Of a stretch of 53,067 bases of DNA, positions 18,499-26,715 are shown one piece after another; the stretch's first letter is position 1; each line of letters begins with the position of its first letter. The DNA is from an uncultured Saprospiraceae bacterium. Its GTDB lineage: Bacteria; Bacteroidota; Bacteroidia; Chitinophagales; Saprospiraceae. The notes under the pieces were generated by a model. It saw only the letters and a program-made list of their open reading frames with translations. It did no database searches and was not told where the DNA came from. The stretch is taken from positions 1-53,067 of the forward strand of contig CALLWB010000110.1 in NCBI GenBank assembly GCA_938016265.1. Reading direction: 5' to 3'. The position numbers and the translations under genes were made by a program.

Positions 18499-19929
18499 AT
18501 GAAAAAATTTACATTGATTTTTAGCATAATTGCCTTAAGTATTTCAGCGGCATTTAGTCAGCCTGCTCCCGACTTTACCGCGACCGATATAAACGGGAAT
18601 ACCCATACCTTATATGACTACCTAAATGATGGCAAGGTGGTGATTTTAGACGTTTCTGCTACCTGGTGTGGACCATGTTGGGCACTCCACCAAAACCATT
18701 ACCTCGAATACCTTAACAGTACATTCGGTCCAGATGGTACAGACGAGGTTGTGGTTATATTTTATGAAGGGGATACAGGTACTGGTTCCGATGAGTTAAA
18801 TGGAATAAGTGGAAACACCCTTGGGGATTGGGTGACAGGAGTTTCCTATATCATTATTGATGAAACAGATGCCGCAGCCGTAAATGCGATTAACAATGTA
18901 TACGCTCCGCAAGGATTTCCTACGGTGAATGTCATTTGCCCATCAACAAAAACAATAATTGCAGATGTCTACAACCAGAATTTGCCAGGCATGATCTCCG
19001 CAATCAACGGATGCGCCGCCACCAACCTATCAATGGTCGCTGATTTGTACATGGGTAATTCCAAGGACAATGCGATTTGTGTACAAGGAGAATTGTATGG
19101 ACATGTGGTGAATACGGGAACAGAACCTTACACAAGTTTCACCGTAGAAGCGAAAGATGCCATGGGGAATCTAGTAGGATCAGGAACCTTCTCCGGCAAT
19201 TTGACAACCGGCCAGTCTGCTGACGTTTCCATTGGAGTGGTAAATGCGCCATTGGTTCCAGAAACCTATACTTTTGAAGTAGCAGGAGCCAACGATCCCA
19301 ACACCCACAACAATCAAAGGGATGAAGAAATAACAGCTGCCTCTGCAACTACTTCAGCAATAATGGTAAGTATCGACGCTGATCAGTACGTCGTTGATGA
19401 TCCAACCACCTGGAGAATTGAAGATGAAAACGGCACAGTGGTCGTACAAGGGCCTGCTTTGGTAAATAGCACGCTGTTTGAAGATACCTACTACCTGCAA
19501 GCTTCTGGTTGCTACGAGTTTATTATCGAAGACGGCTATGGAGACGGAAACTCAGGAGCAATTCAAATAACAGACTCTGATGGAATTGTAATTTATGATA
19601 ATAGTGGTTTCGGATCTAAAGGTGTAGGCAAATTTGAAGTAAATCAAATAGTTGGGAACAATGATTTTGAAAATATCGGCGCATTCGATCTTCAATCAAA
19701 TATGGTAAGCAATCAATTGGTAGTCGCCATAACCAACAAACAACCTGCTGACAATCAAAGCATAGCCATCGCAAACCTTCTTGGACAAGTATTGTTCACT
19801 AAATCTCTTGAAAAGAATACAAAAGAGCACGAAATTTCCATCGATGTCAACCAACTAAATCCAGGATTCTATTTCGCCGTACTTAACACCAACGGCAAAG
19901 CAATCAGTAAAAAGTTTACAAAACAATAA
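18499..19929 (+). CDS. Large T9SS-secreted redoxin-domain protein
   Basis: A 476-residue secreted protein. Signal peptide to about AAFSQ (21), then PAPDFTATDINGNTHTLYDY and the active site ATWCGPCW (C57, C60), with cis-Pro loop QGFPTVNVICP. After the redoxin domain (about 21-190) comes a CARDB/Ig-like beta region (about 190-290). A middle domain with CYEFIIEDGYGDG follows (about 300-380, typical of Bacteroidota secreted proteins), then a T9SS domain (about 398-476) ending LNPGFYFAVLNTNGKAISKKF. I start at ATG 18499 because the peptide from there is a clean signal sequence; an in-frame start at 18463 adds twelve atypical residues. It heads a run of same-strand envelope genes to 23353. Confidence 0.9.
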   Translation: MKKFTLIFSIIALSISAAFSQPAPDFTATDINGNTHTLYDYLNDGKVVILDVSATWCGPCWALHQNHYLEYLNSTFGPDGTDEVVVIFYEGDTGTGSDELNGISGNTLGDWVTGVSYIIIDETDAAAVNAINNVYAPQGFPTVNVICPSTKTIIADVYNQNLPGMISAINGCAATNLSMVADLYMGNSKDNAICVQGELYGHVVNTGTEPYTSFTVEAKDAMGNLVGSGTFSGNLTTGQSADVSIGVVNAPLVPETYTFEVAGANDPNTHNNQRDEEITAASATTSAIMVSIDADQYVVDDPTTWRIEDENGTVVVQGPALVNSTLFEDTYYLQASGCYEFIIEDGYGDGNSGAIQITDSDGIVIYDNSGFGSKGVGKFEVNQIVGNNDFENIGAFDLQSNMVSNQLVVAITNKQPADNQSIAIANLLGQVLFTKSLEKNTKEHEISIDVNQLNPGFYFAVLNTNGKAISKKFTKQ

Positions 19930-19960
19930 CAATTCATTTTCCTATTATTCCAATCCAAAA

Positions 19961-20003
19961 ATATACCTTGGTTTCATTATTTCGAAACCGGGGTATATTG
20001 TTT
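19961..20003 (+). terminator. Probable terminator after the large redoxin gene
   Basis: ATATACC-TT-GGTTTC (19961-19975) pairs with GAAACC-GG-GGTATAT (19984-19998), with an internal mismatch and a loop of 8 bases, followed by a modest T-rich tract. It would separate this gene from the next ones. Confidence 0.6.
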
Positions 20004-20147
20004 CTTATCCCAGATCATTCATCAAAATTTCAGCTGCAATAGCTACGTGATTGGTTAAGGAAAAGAATTTTTATTTTCGTATGAAATTAACTCGCTAATT
20101 ACCGACCGGTGTTCCAAACTAAAATAGAACATAAATAATTTAATTTT

Positions 20148-20828
20148 ATGAAAAAACTACTACTACTTCTCGCCAACCTGCTAATCATTAGTGCCGTTTT
20201 ATCTGCACAAGACGATTTTACAGTTACTCCATCACCCGCCACAGCCTCCGGTCTTTCAACGGATTTGTACATTAAGGCAGTTGCGAGTATTCGGAATAAT
20301 TCCACGTCTACCTTAAACATGAATTGGGAACGGATCAACGTAAATGTTCCTTCTGCTTGGGAAAACTCTGTTTGTGATCCTATCAAGTGTCACATTCCAA
20401 CGTTGTCAGGGACTGGTTTTGAGCTAGATCCCGGAGTCACGGGGACAATGAGCGTGTGGTTTATCCCCAATGGACAAGCCGGTACCGGAGAAGTTCAGAT
20501 TTTAATTTGGAGTGATACAGACAGCCTGAATAATCATTTAATAAATACCTATTCCGTAGTTGCTTCACCGCCGACTAGTTCAGAAGACCTTTTGCTAAAC
20601 GACTATACCGTCTCGCCAAACCCAGCAAACACATTTATCAATTTACCAAAAGACACAGATGCCCATTCCTTGGTGATCTTTGATATTGCAGGCAAAGAAT
20701 TGATCAATCTACCAATTGCCAATGAGTCAACTTTCAATATCGATTTTCTACAAAAAGGGACCTATATCCTTCAGTTTGAAAATGAAGATCGTTCATTAAG
20801 AAGTAGTCGTCAATTAGTCAAACTATAA
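20148..20828 (+). CDS. Secreted protein with T9SS sorting domain, function unknown
   Basis: A 226-residue protein with a signal peptide (MKKLLLLLANLLIISAVLSAQ). A beta-rich domain of about 120 residues holds a CDPIKCHIP cysteine pair. A T9SS type-A domain from about residue 150 (YTVSPNPANTFINLP) ends with LQKGTYILQFENEDRS. The middle domain (NNSTSTLNMNWERINVNVPSAWENSVCD...GTMSVWFIPNG) looks like an Ig-like or CARDB-like fold commonly fused to redoxins in Bacteroidota. It lies directly upstream of the DUF6029 barrel gene (82 bp), so the three genes 20148-23353 may be one transcript. Confidence 0.85.
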   Translation: MKKLLLLLANLLIISAVLSAQDDFTVTPSPATASGLSTDLYIKAVASIRNNSTSTLNMNWERINVNVPSAWENSVCDPIKCHIPTLSGTGFELDPGVTGTMSVWFIPNGQAGTGEVQILIWSDTDSLNNHLINTYSVVASPPTSSEDLLLNDYTVSPNPANTFINLPKDTDAHSLVIFDIAGKELINLPIANESTFNIDFLQKGTYILQFENEDRSLRSSRQLVKL

Positions 20829-20910
20829 AGGAATACAAGCAGAATGCCTGCCTTTTGTAAAATATTTCTAATTTTAGGAATACTTCACATCAATTTGTAA
20901 TTACTAGTTT

Positions 20911-22515
20911 ATGAATACCAAAATATTCTTTGTTTTGCTCGCTTTATTGCTTGCAAGCTTTAGTTTGGCAGGACAAGGCACTTTCTCTGGAGGTTTGCAA
21001 CTGAATGGCAATTTTTTTCAGCGGGATACGACCATCGGTGCAGCTGGAACTCCTCAATACGACAATTTGCTCTACGGAGGGGAAGGATGGCTAAATTTAA
21101 ATTATAGCATTTCAGGATTTGATTTCGGATTGCGGTTTGATATGTATCAAAACTCCAATCTCCCCAATCCATTAGATGCTTACACAGGACAAGGAATTGG
21201 GTATTGGTCGATCAAAAAGAAAGTACAGAAACTCGGTATTACCGTTGGCCATTTCTATGATCAAATCGGTAGTGGGGTCATTTTTCGAGCATATGAAGAA
21301 CGCCCACTTGCTATCGATAATGCTATTTTGGGAATGCACCTCACCTACGACCTTACGGAAGACTGGCAAATAAAAGCGTTTACAGGCAGACAGAAAAATC
21401 CGTTTGGTGCGAATGGATTTATCATTGGAAATTATAAGCCGATTATAAAAGGTCTTGCACTAGAAGGGTATATTGCTGTTAAAGATAAGGTAACACTAGT
21501 TCCTGGAGTCGGAGTTGTCAATCGGACACTCGATCAGGAATCCATGGATTTGATTGTGGCAGATATCAATACTTATGCTCCAGTTGATAGTTTTATCCCC
21601 AAATACAATGTCTATGCGATTAGTGTTTATAATACATTGACTGTTGGTGATTTTAGCTGGTATGTAGAAGGGGCTTTCAAAACAAATGAGGCGATCCTGG
21701 GCGGAGACGGGATTCTGATTGACAGAAACGGAACAAATTTGTACTCTAGCCTAAGCTACTCCCGAAAAGGATTAGGTATTACCTTGCAAGGTAAACGAAC
21801 TGAAAATTTTTCGTTTAGGACCTCTCCTGCAGAGATTCTTAATAATGGAGTGATCAACTTTTTGCCAACAATGACCCGGCAGAATACAAAGCGCTTAGCA
21901 GCACGGTACAACGCTGCTTTTCAGGAACTGGGAGAGCTTGGTTTTCAAGCAGACGTCTTATTCAAAGTAAGCAAAAAAATAAGTGGACTAGTCAACTTCT
22001 CTAATGTCACCGATCTGGAAGGCACGTTGCTCTACCGGGAAGTGTTCACCGAAGCTAAGTTCAGCAGGTTCGGCCCTTGGGTGCTTAATGCTGGTGTGCA
22101 GTACCAACAATACAACCAGGAAATATTTGAAGGAAAACCAGGCGTACCACTTGTAGAAAGTGTAGTCCCTCAATTAGAGTTTACCTATAAATTTCCAGAC
22201 AAGAAAAAATCGCTGCGTACAGAATGGCAATATCAATACACCAAGCAGGATTTTGGCCAGTGGCTGTATGGATTGCTGGAGTTTAATATAGCGCCAAACT
22301 GGTCGTTCTCCGCCTCCGACATGATCAATATTGTGCCTAAAAAATCGAATAAAAAAGAACATTTTTACAGTTTCGCCACCTCTTATACCAAAAAAGCGAA
22401 TAAATTCACCCTATCTTACGTTAAACAAGTAGAAGGAATTATTTGCACAGGAGGAGTATGTCGATTTGAACCAGCGTTCAACGGAGCGAAAGTGACAATA
22501 AATTCCAGGTTTTAA
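20911..22515 (+). CDS. DUF6029-type outer-membrane beta-barrel protein
   Basis: A 534-residue protein with a signal peptide to about SLAGQ and a long series of alternating amphipathic strands ending in a C-terminal aromatic (NSRF), typical of outer-membrane barrels. Features such as YGGEGWLNLNYSISGFDFGLRFDMYQNSNL, GHFYDQIGSGVIFRAYEER and TYKFPDKKKSLRTEWQYQYT agree with the Bacteroidota DUF6029 family. No biochemical function is known. It is followed 25 bp later by an Omp28-type lipoprotein and preceded by T9SS-tagged genes. A partnership with these in the outer membrane is plausible but inferred. Confidence 0.82.
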   Translation: MNTKIFFVLLALLLASFSLAGQGTFSGGLQLNGNFFQRDTTIGAAGTPQYDNLLYGGEGWLNLNYSISGFDFGLRFDMYQNSNLPNPLDAYTGQGIGYWSIKKKVQKLGITVGHFYDQIGSGVIFRAYEERPLAIDNAILGMHLTYDLTEDWQIKAFTGRQKNPFGANGFIIGNYKPIIKGLALEGYIAVKDKVTLVPGVGVVNRTLDQESMDLIVADINTYAPVDSFIPKYNVYAISVYNTLTVGDFSWYVEGAFKTNEAILGGDGILIDRNGTNLYSSLSYSRKGLGITLQGKRTENFSFRTSPAEILNNGVINFLPTMTRQNTKRLAARYNAAFQELGELGFQADVLFKVSKKISGLVNFSNVTDLEGTLLYREVFTEAKFSRFGPWVLNAGVQYQQYNQEIFEGKPGVPLVESVVPQLEFTYKFPDKKKSLRTEWQYQYTKQDFGQWLYGLLEFNIAPNWSFSASDMINIVPKKSNKKEHFYSFATSYTKKANKFTLSYVKQVEGIICTGGVCRFEPAFNGAKVTINSRF

Positions 22516-22540
22516 TTTTCCAATTTTTTAATTTAGTATT

Positions 22541-23353
22541 ATGAAATTCTTCCTTAAAAAGTTCAGTTTTTTACTGCTCGCAGTTCTGTTTATAACATCT
22601 TGCGAAGAAGTCGGCCCTTCAATAAACATAGAACCGCCAATGCGAAAAGTGATTATGGAAGAGTTTACAGGTGTTCGCTGTACCAATTGTATTGATGCAC
22701 ATATCAAAACAGAGGCACTATTGGATCAACATGGAGACAATCTTATTGTAATATCAATACACACCGGTTTTTTTGCTGGACCATTAAATGAAAGTATTCA
22801 GGATTTTAATACTACAGAAGGACCAGAATTGGACGCTTTTCTAGGGCCCGTTTCGTCCTTCCCGTCTGCGAGTATCAACCGTCAATTATTCACAGGAGAA
22901 GATGGACTTGTCCTCGGGAGTAGCAAGTGGGCAGGTTACATTACCAGTGAGTTGTCAAAAGCCTCTCCAGTAGCGCTTGCCGTAGCCACTTCCTACGATC
23001 AGAGCACTAGAGAGCTGACAGTAAGACCAGAGATCACCTTATTCCAGGACATCACTGATCCAGTAAGCATCACCGTGATGATCACCGAAAACAATATTAT
23101 CGATGCACAATTGTCAGACAACGGAACGATCCCGGACTACGTTCACAAACATGTACTCCGCGACGTACTGACCAACGTAGAAGGAAACCCTCTTTCCGGG
23201 ACGTTAGTAGCGAACTCTCCCTTACAAGAGCAATATACGGTGACACTGCCAGAAGCATGGCTGGCTGAAAATGTTTCCGCAGTTGTGTCTGTTCATTACC
23301 CAAGTCCAAACTATTCTGTTCTACAAGCAGAAGAAGTGCATATTGTAGAATAA
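22541..23353 (+). CDS. Omp28-related lipoprotein with thioredoxin-like fold
   Basis: A 270-residue lipoprotein. The SPII signal ends FITSC with C21 as lipidated cysteine. The mature part opens with PPMRKVIMEEFTGVRCTNCIDAH, carrying a C47-x-x-C50 pair in a thioredoxin-like context. FPSASINR and a C-terminal beta domain (about 165-270, YTVTLPEAWLAENVSAVVSVHYP) follow, as in the Omp28-related family first described from Porphyromonas gingivalis. The Cys pair suggests redox chemistry or a structural disulfide. It ends the row of same-strand genes started at 18499 and shares thioredoxin folds with two genes nearby. No terminator hairpin is clear. Confidence 0.88.
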   Translation: MKFFLKKFSFLLLAVLFITSCEEVGPSINIEPPMRKVIMEEFTGVRCTNCIDAHIKTEALLDQHGDNLIVISIHTGFFAGPLNESIQDFNTTEGPELDAFLGPVSSFPSASINRQLFTGEDGLVLGSSKWAGYITSELSKASPVALAVATSYDQSTRELTVRPEITLFQDITDPVSITVMITENNIIDAQLSDNGTIPDYVHKHVLRDVLTNVEGNPLSGTLVANSPLQEQYTVTLPEAWLAENVSAVVSVHYPSPNYSVLQAEEVHIVE

Positions 23354-23400
23354 ATATATGAAAGGTAGTCGAGTCCGCATTTGTCCCTCTACTCGTTAAA

Positions 23401-24393
23401 TTAAAATCTAAAAAATAAATAATGCAGCTTTTTATAAGTAGATCGCAGAACCTTCACTAAAAAAATACTAGACCGATGTGGCAACATCCTACTAACAAAT
23501 GCCATTAGCAATAAGATTGGACTGGTTTGTTTTTTTGCAGCACTAAGCATCGCCTTAAAACCTGATTTTCTGCTTTCAAAATGTTGTTGTTCAATTCCTC
23601 GTTCCGCTAAGTCCAGTTGGAGAAATCGTGTATTTAACCTTTTTAGTTTGGAATGATGTAGCCTGGGTTGTGTCCGGGTTCTCACTTGAATCATACTATC
23701 CAACATGATCATTCTGTTTTTGGTCATACTGTTTTCATGCGCTCTTACCAAACTAAAGGTATTCGGTTGGTCAACATATTGAAATGTACAGTTAGAGTTA
23801 AAACATCTCAGCCAAAATTCCCAGTCCTCACAAGACTTCAAGTCCTCCGTGAACAAACCTACTTTGTCAAAAGTACTCCGTTTCAACAGCGGCATATTCA
23901 CCAAAATGGCACAAGAAACCAGCATATATCGGATCAGATCTTTCCCTTTGCCTGATTTAGTCAGCGACCAAGGACGATTAAACCCATCCATTGAATAAAA
24001 AAGTTCTTCTGGTTTTCCATCAAAAAAATAACGGATGCTGCTATAGGCAATGTCCAGCTCCGGGTTGGCTTCAAAGGCTTTTACCTGCCATTCGAGTTTT
24101 TGATTTTCTAGTAGATCATCTGCGTCGAGAAACTGTACAAAGTCTCCTTTTGCCTCTCGGAGTCCAGTATTTCGGGCACCTGGCAGGCCTTTGTTTTCCT
24201 GGTAGATGTATCGAATGCGGGGCTCTGACTTCATTAGTTCCTCCACTACCTCCCGACTATTGTCTTTCGAGCCATCGTCAATCACAATAGCTTCCCAGTC
24301 CTTGTGGGTTTGCGCCTGCAAGCTTTCGATGGTCTCTGTGATGTAATGGGCGTAGTTGTAGCAAGGAACAATCACGCTAACTAATGAACTCAT
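23401..24393 (-). CDS. GT2-family glycosyltransferase
   Basis: A 330-residue inverting glycosyltransferase with the GT-A fold: SVIVPCYNYAHYI, the nucleotide-binding IDDGSKD (39-44), ENKGLPGARNTGL, the metal-binding LDADD (89-93) and the acceptor-side SCEDWEFWLR about residue 190. The C-terminal 80 residues are basic with a hydrophobic helix and may associate with the membrane. It is the last gene of the minus-strand nonulosonate operon, 30 bp after the candidate sialyltransferase. It likely adds a neutral sugar to the same glycan. Donor and acceptor are not predictable. Confidence 0.9.
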   Translation of the reverse strand: MSSLVSVIVPCYNYAHYITETIESLQAQTHKDWEAIVIDDGSKDNSREVVEELMKSEPRIRYIYQENKGLPGARNTGLREAKGDFVQFLDADDLLENQKLEWQVKAFEANPELDIAYSSIRYFFDGKPEELFYSMDGFNRPWSLTKSGKGKDLIRYMLVSCAILVNMPLLKRSTFDKVGLFTEDLKSCEDWEFWLRCFNSNCTFQYVDQPNTFSLVRAHENSMTKNRMIMLDSMIQVRTRTQPRLHHSKLKRLNTRFLQLDLAERGIEQQHFESRKSGFKAMLSAAKKQTSPILLLMAFVSRMLPHRSSIFLVKVLRSTYKKLHYLFFRF

Positions 24394-24423
24394 GGTTGTT
24401 TAGTTAAAAAGTGCATTCAAAGA

Positions 24424-25422
24424 TCAAATAAAAATCAATTCTTTCTTAAAAAAATCGGGTAAATCGTCAATCGCTTTCTGATAAGTGGCATCTAGCTGGA
24501 CTAGTTGTTGCGCTAAGGAATAAACTGTCCGATTTGCAAGGGACGCATAAATCCCAACACTACTAGTGATGATCACAAAGTTGGCAGTCGTACTGACGGC
24601 CATTTCTTCAAGCGACCATTCTGCTGGAAGCTCAATAACCGTGAGTTGATCTTTGTATTGCTGGTAGACTGCACGCATCAGCTCAATTGATTTTTTCTGT
24701 CCCGGGTGATATTTTACATGAATGGTGGTGTATTTTTTTTGAATTGCCCACTCCAAAAAATATACAACGGTCTGTTGGTAAGTTGCCTCCGACACAATGC
24801 CAAATTCCACGATTGGTTCAGGGACAAGAATGTGTTCATAGTTGCCGGGAAATTCTTTTTTTTGAAAAGGGATATCAAGGATCACTTTGTCCTGGAGATC
24901 TGGAAAGGTGTGTTGGCTAAGTCCGTAAGCTGTTTTGAACTTAGGGTGGTCAAAATCAAAAAAATGTTTGACACTTGAGGACCTGCCTTTGAAATTTATT
25001 TGGTAGAGGGCATCTCGTAACAGGGAGTTTGATTTTGGGTTTTGGAGCTGTTTTTTGGTGAAATATGAACCCCTGCCTTCCTCTATATAGTTGTATCCTT
25101 TGCAGGAAACGTTTTCCACTAAAACATAAAAAAAATTAGTCCCTGATTGCGGGGTGTAGTAGAAGAAGTCTTGCCCTTCGGTGATTTGAGCTAGCCAATC
25201 ATCCATTTCCACGACTTTTTTGCGGGTTTCCCAGAATTTTATCGAAGCACTAAAATATTCTTTTGGCAGGTGGACGAATGGAAATTTGTGGTGTTTGATA
25301 TCCGTTGTTGCTTGAAAATTTCTTCCCCACAAAAAAATACAGTTGTCCTTGTCCAATCCCTCCACAATCTTAGTAGCTACCAAAAATGTAATAGAGCTAT
25401 GTATATAAAACAAGTGCTTCAT
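24424..25422 (-). CDS. Candidate sialyltransferase (GT-B; GT38/GT52-like motifs)
   Basis: A 332-residue protein I assign by motifs and context. It carries the three short motifs shared by bacterial sialyltransferases of families GT38, GT52 and GT80. These are an acidic-acidic-Gly motif (E114-E115-G116 in NYIEEGRGSY), an HP motif (H239-P240 in VKYHPGQ) and a Ser-Ser motif (S287-S288 in ITSSVGIYASL) that binds the CMP phosphate. Its operon holds the CMP-sialate synthetase and sialate synthase needed to make the donor. It lacks a signal peptide or membrane helix, so it should work in the cytoplasm on an oligosaccharide precursor. Alternatives are another CMP-nonulosonate transferase or a capsule export-associated protein. 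Confidence 0.68.
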   Translation of the reverse strand: MKHLFYIHSSITFLVATKIVEGLDKDNCIFLWGRNFQATTDIKHHKFPFVHLPKEYFSASIKFWETRKKVVEMDDWLAQITEGQDFFYYTPQSGTNFFYVLVENVSCKGYNYIEEGRGSYFTKKQLQNPKSNSLLRDALYQINFKGRSSSVKHFFDFDHPKFKTAYGLSQHTFPDLQDKVILDIPFQKKEFPGNYEHILVPEPIVEFGIVSEATYQQTVVYFLEWAIQKKYTTIHVKYHPGQKKSIELMRAVYQQYKDQLTVIELPAEWSLEEMAVSTTANFVIITSSVGIYASLANRTVYSLAQQLVQLDATYQKAIDDLPDFFKKELIFI

Positions 25423-25515
25423 GCAAAAAATCTAAAAACCCAAAAAAAACAAGGGATACGAATATTAAAATGTAGAAAATTCTACTAGGGCCATTCCGCA
25501 GTCAATCCTCTGTCT

Positions 25516-26676
25516 CTACACCAACCCATTATCAAATAGATATTCCACAAACTCACGGACAGCACCTTCACCTCCTGATTTTTCCAAGTGCAAAATACCA
25601 GGGATTTCTTTGATCTTGCCCAAAGCGTTGGCCGGGCAGGCAGCAAGGCCTACATTTCGAAGCAACTCAAAACAATTGACATCATCACCGACATAGGCAA
25701 CTTCATCCAACTCAATTCCTTCAGTAGCGCAAATTGATTTGGCAATGGCTAGCTTGCCTTCCTTGTCTTTTCCTTGGTGCAGGTAGTCGAATTTCAGCTT
25801 TTTAGCCCGTTTGGTCACTATTCCAGTGTCTTCGGAAGTGATGATACCTGTCTTCAGGCCTTTTTTTCGAAGGAGTTCAATCCCTTTGCCATCGTGCGTA
25901 TTGAATTTTTTTAGTTCGTCTCCTGATTCGGAGTAGTACATTCCAGCATCGGTCAATACGCCATCGACATCAGTTAGGAACAGTTTTATCTTTTTATTGG
26001 GAAATTTAGATTTCAGAATGTATTTCTGCATCATCTTTTCCGCAATCAACCAATCGTCTGGTTCATCCAATTCTACCTCAGTAAAAGAGGGCATTTCGTA
26101 GACCATGATTTGGCCGGAAAGTCGATTTTTGTCCCGCTTTATATTTTCAACAGAATTCATATAAAAAGCCCCGTTTTCCATCAACTGACCATTAAATTCC
26201 TGCCGTCTTGGCCGATCTCTATAATCGTAGTTTAACGGTTTCCCTTCGTCATTCCAGAAAAACCGTTTTACCCGAACACAGGAGAGTAGGGAATCTACCC
26301 GGTTCATCATTTTAAAGGCGCCAGAAAAGTCTTTGCTTTGCATTAAAGGAGAAGTGGCCTGCACCAAGACGAAAATCGTTTCATCTGGCACTTGGGCATA
26401 CTCAATGTACTCCAGCATGACCGATTCGGTAGAGGAGGTATCCCTTGCATTTACCGGCTTACGACGGTAGACGGACAGTTTCGAAAATTCAAAGTCGCAG
26501 GCTACTTTTTCAATTTCTGCGCAGTCGGTAGCGACAATGATTTCGTCTACTTCAGGAGTGTCTTGCAAGGCTTTTGCAGACCAGTATAGCAACGGCTGAC
26601 CGCAAAACGGTTTAATGTTTTTTAGTTTGATGGACTGACTTCCACAACGAGCTGGTATGAAGGCCAAAGTTTTCAT
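25516..26676 (-). CDS. neuA: CMP-nonulosonate synthetase fused to KdsC-like HAD phosphatase
   Basis: A 386-residue bifunctional protein. Residues 1-220 are an acylneuraminate cytidylyltransferase: FIPARCGSQSIKLKNIKPF, IVATD, VLVQATSP and LMENGAFYM. Residues 229-386 are a HAD phosphatase of the KdsC/8-phosphate type: LTDVDGVLTDAG (D236, D238), IITSE and the YVGDDVNC acidic motif. The same domain order occurs in vertebrate CMAS and in some bacterial NeuA proteins. In Bacteroides thetaiotaomicron the homologous phosphatase and synthetase are separate genes next to a KDN-9-phosphate synthase. The fused phosphatase therefore suggests a phosphorylated nonulosonate intermediate. It starts 39 bp after the neuB-like stop. 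Confidence 0.93.
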   Translation of the reverse strand: MKTLAFIPARCGSQSIKLKNIKPFCGQPLLYWSAKALQDTPEVDEIIVATDCAEIEKVACDFEFSKLSVYRRKPVNARDTSSTESVMLEYIEYAQVPDETIFVLVQATSPLMQSKDFSGAFKMMNRVDSLLSCVRVKRFFWNDEGKPLNYDYRDRPRRQEFNGQLMENGAFYMNSVENIKRDKNRLSGQIMVYEMPSFTEVELDEPDDWLIAEKMMQKYILKSKFPNKKIKLFLTDVDGVLTDAGMYYSESGDELKKFNTHDGKGIELLRKKGLKTGIITSEDTGIVTKRAKKLKFDYLHQGKDKEGKLAIAKSICATEGIELDEVAYVGDDVNCFELLRNVGLAACPANALGKIKEIPGILHLEKSGGEGAVREFVEYLFDNGLV

Positions 26677-26715
26677 CTACTTTGTTTTTTTGAGTTAATA
26701 ATCATGCGGAGGGGA

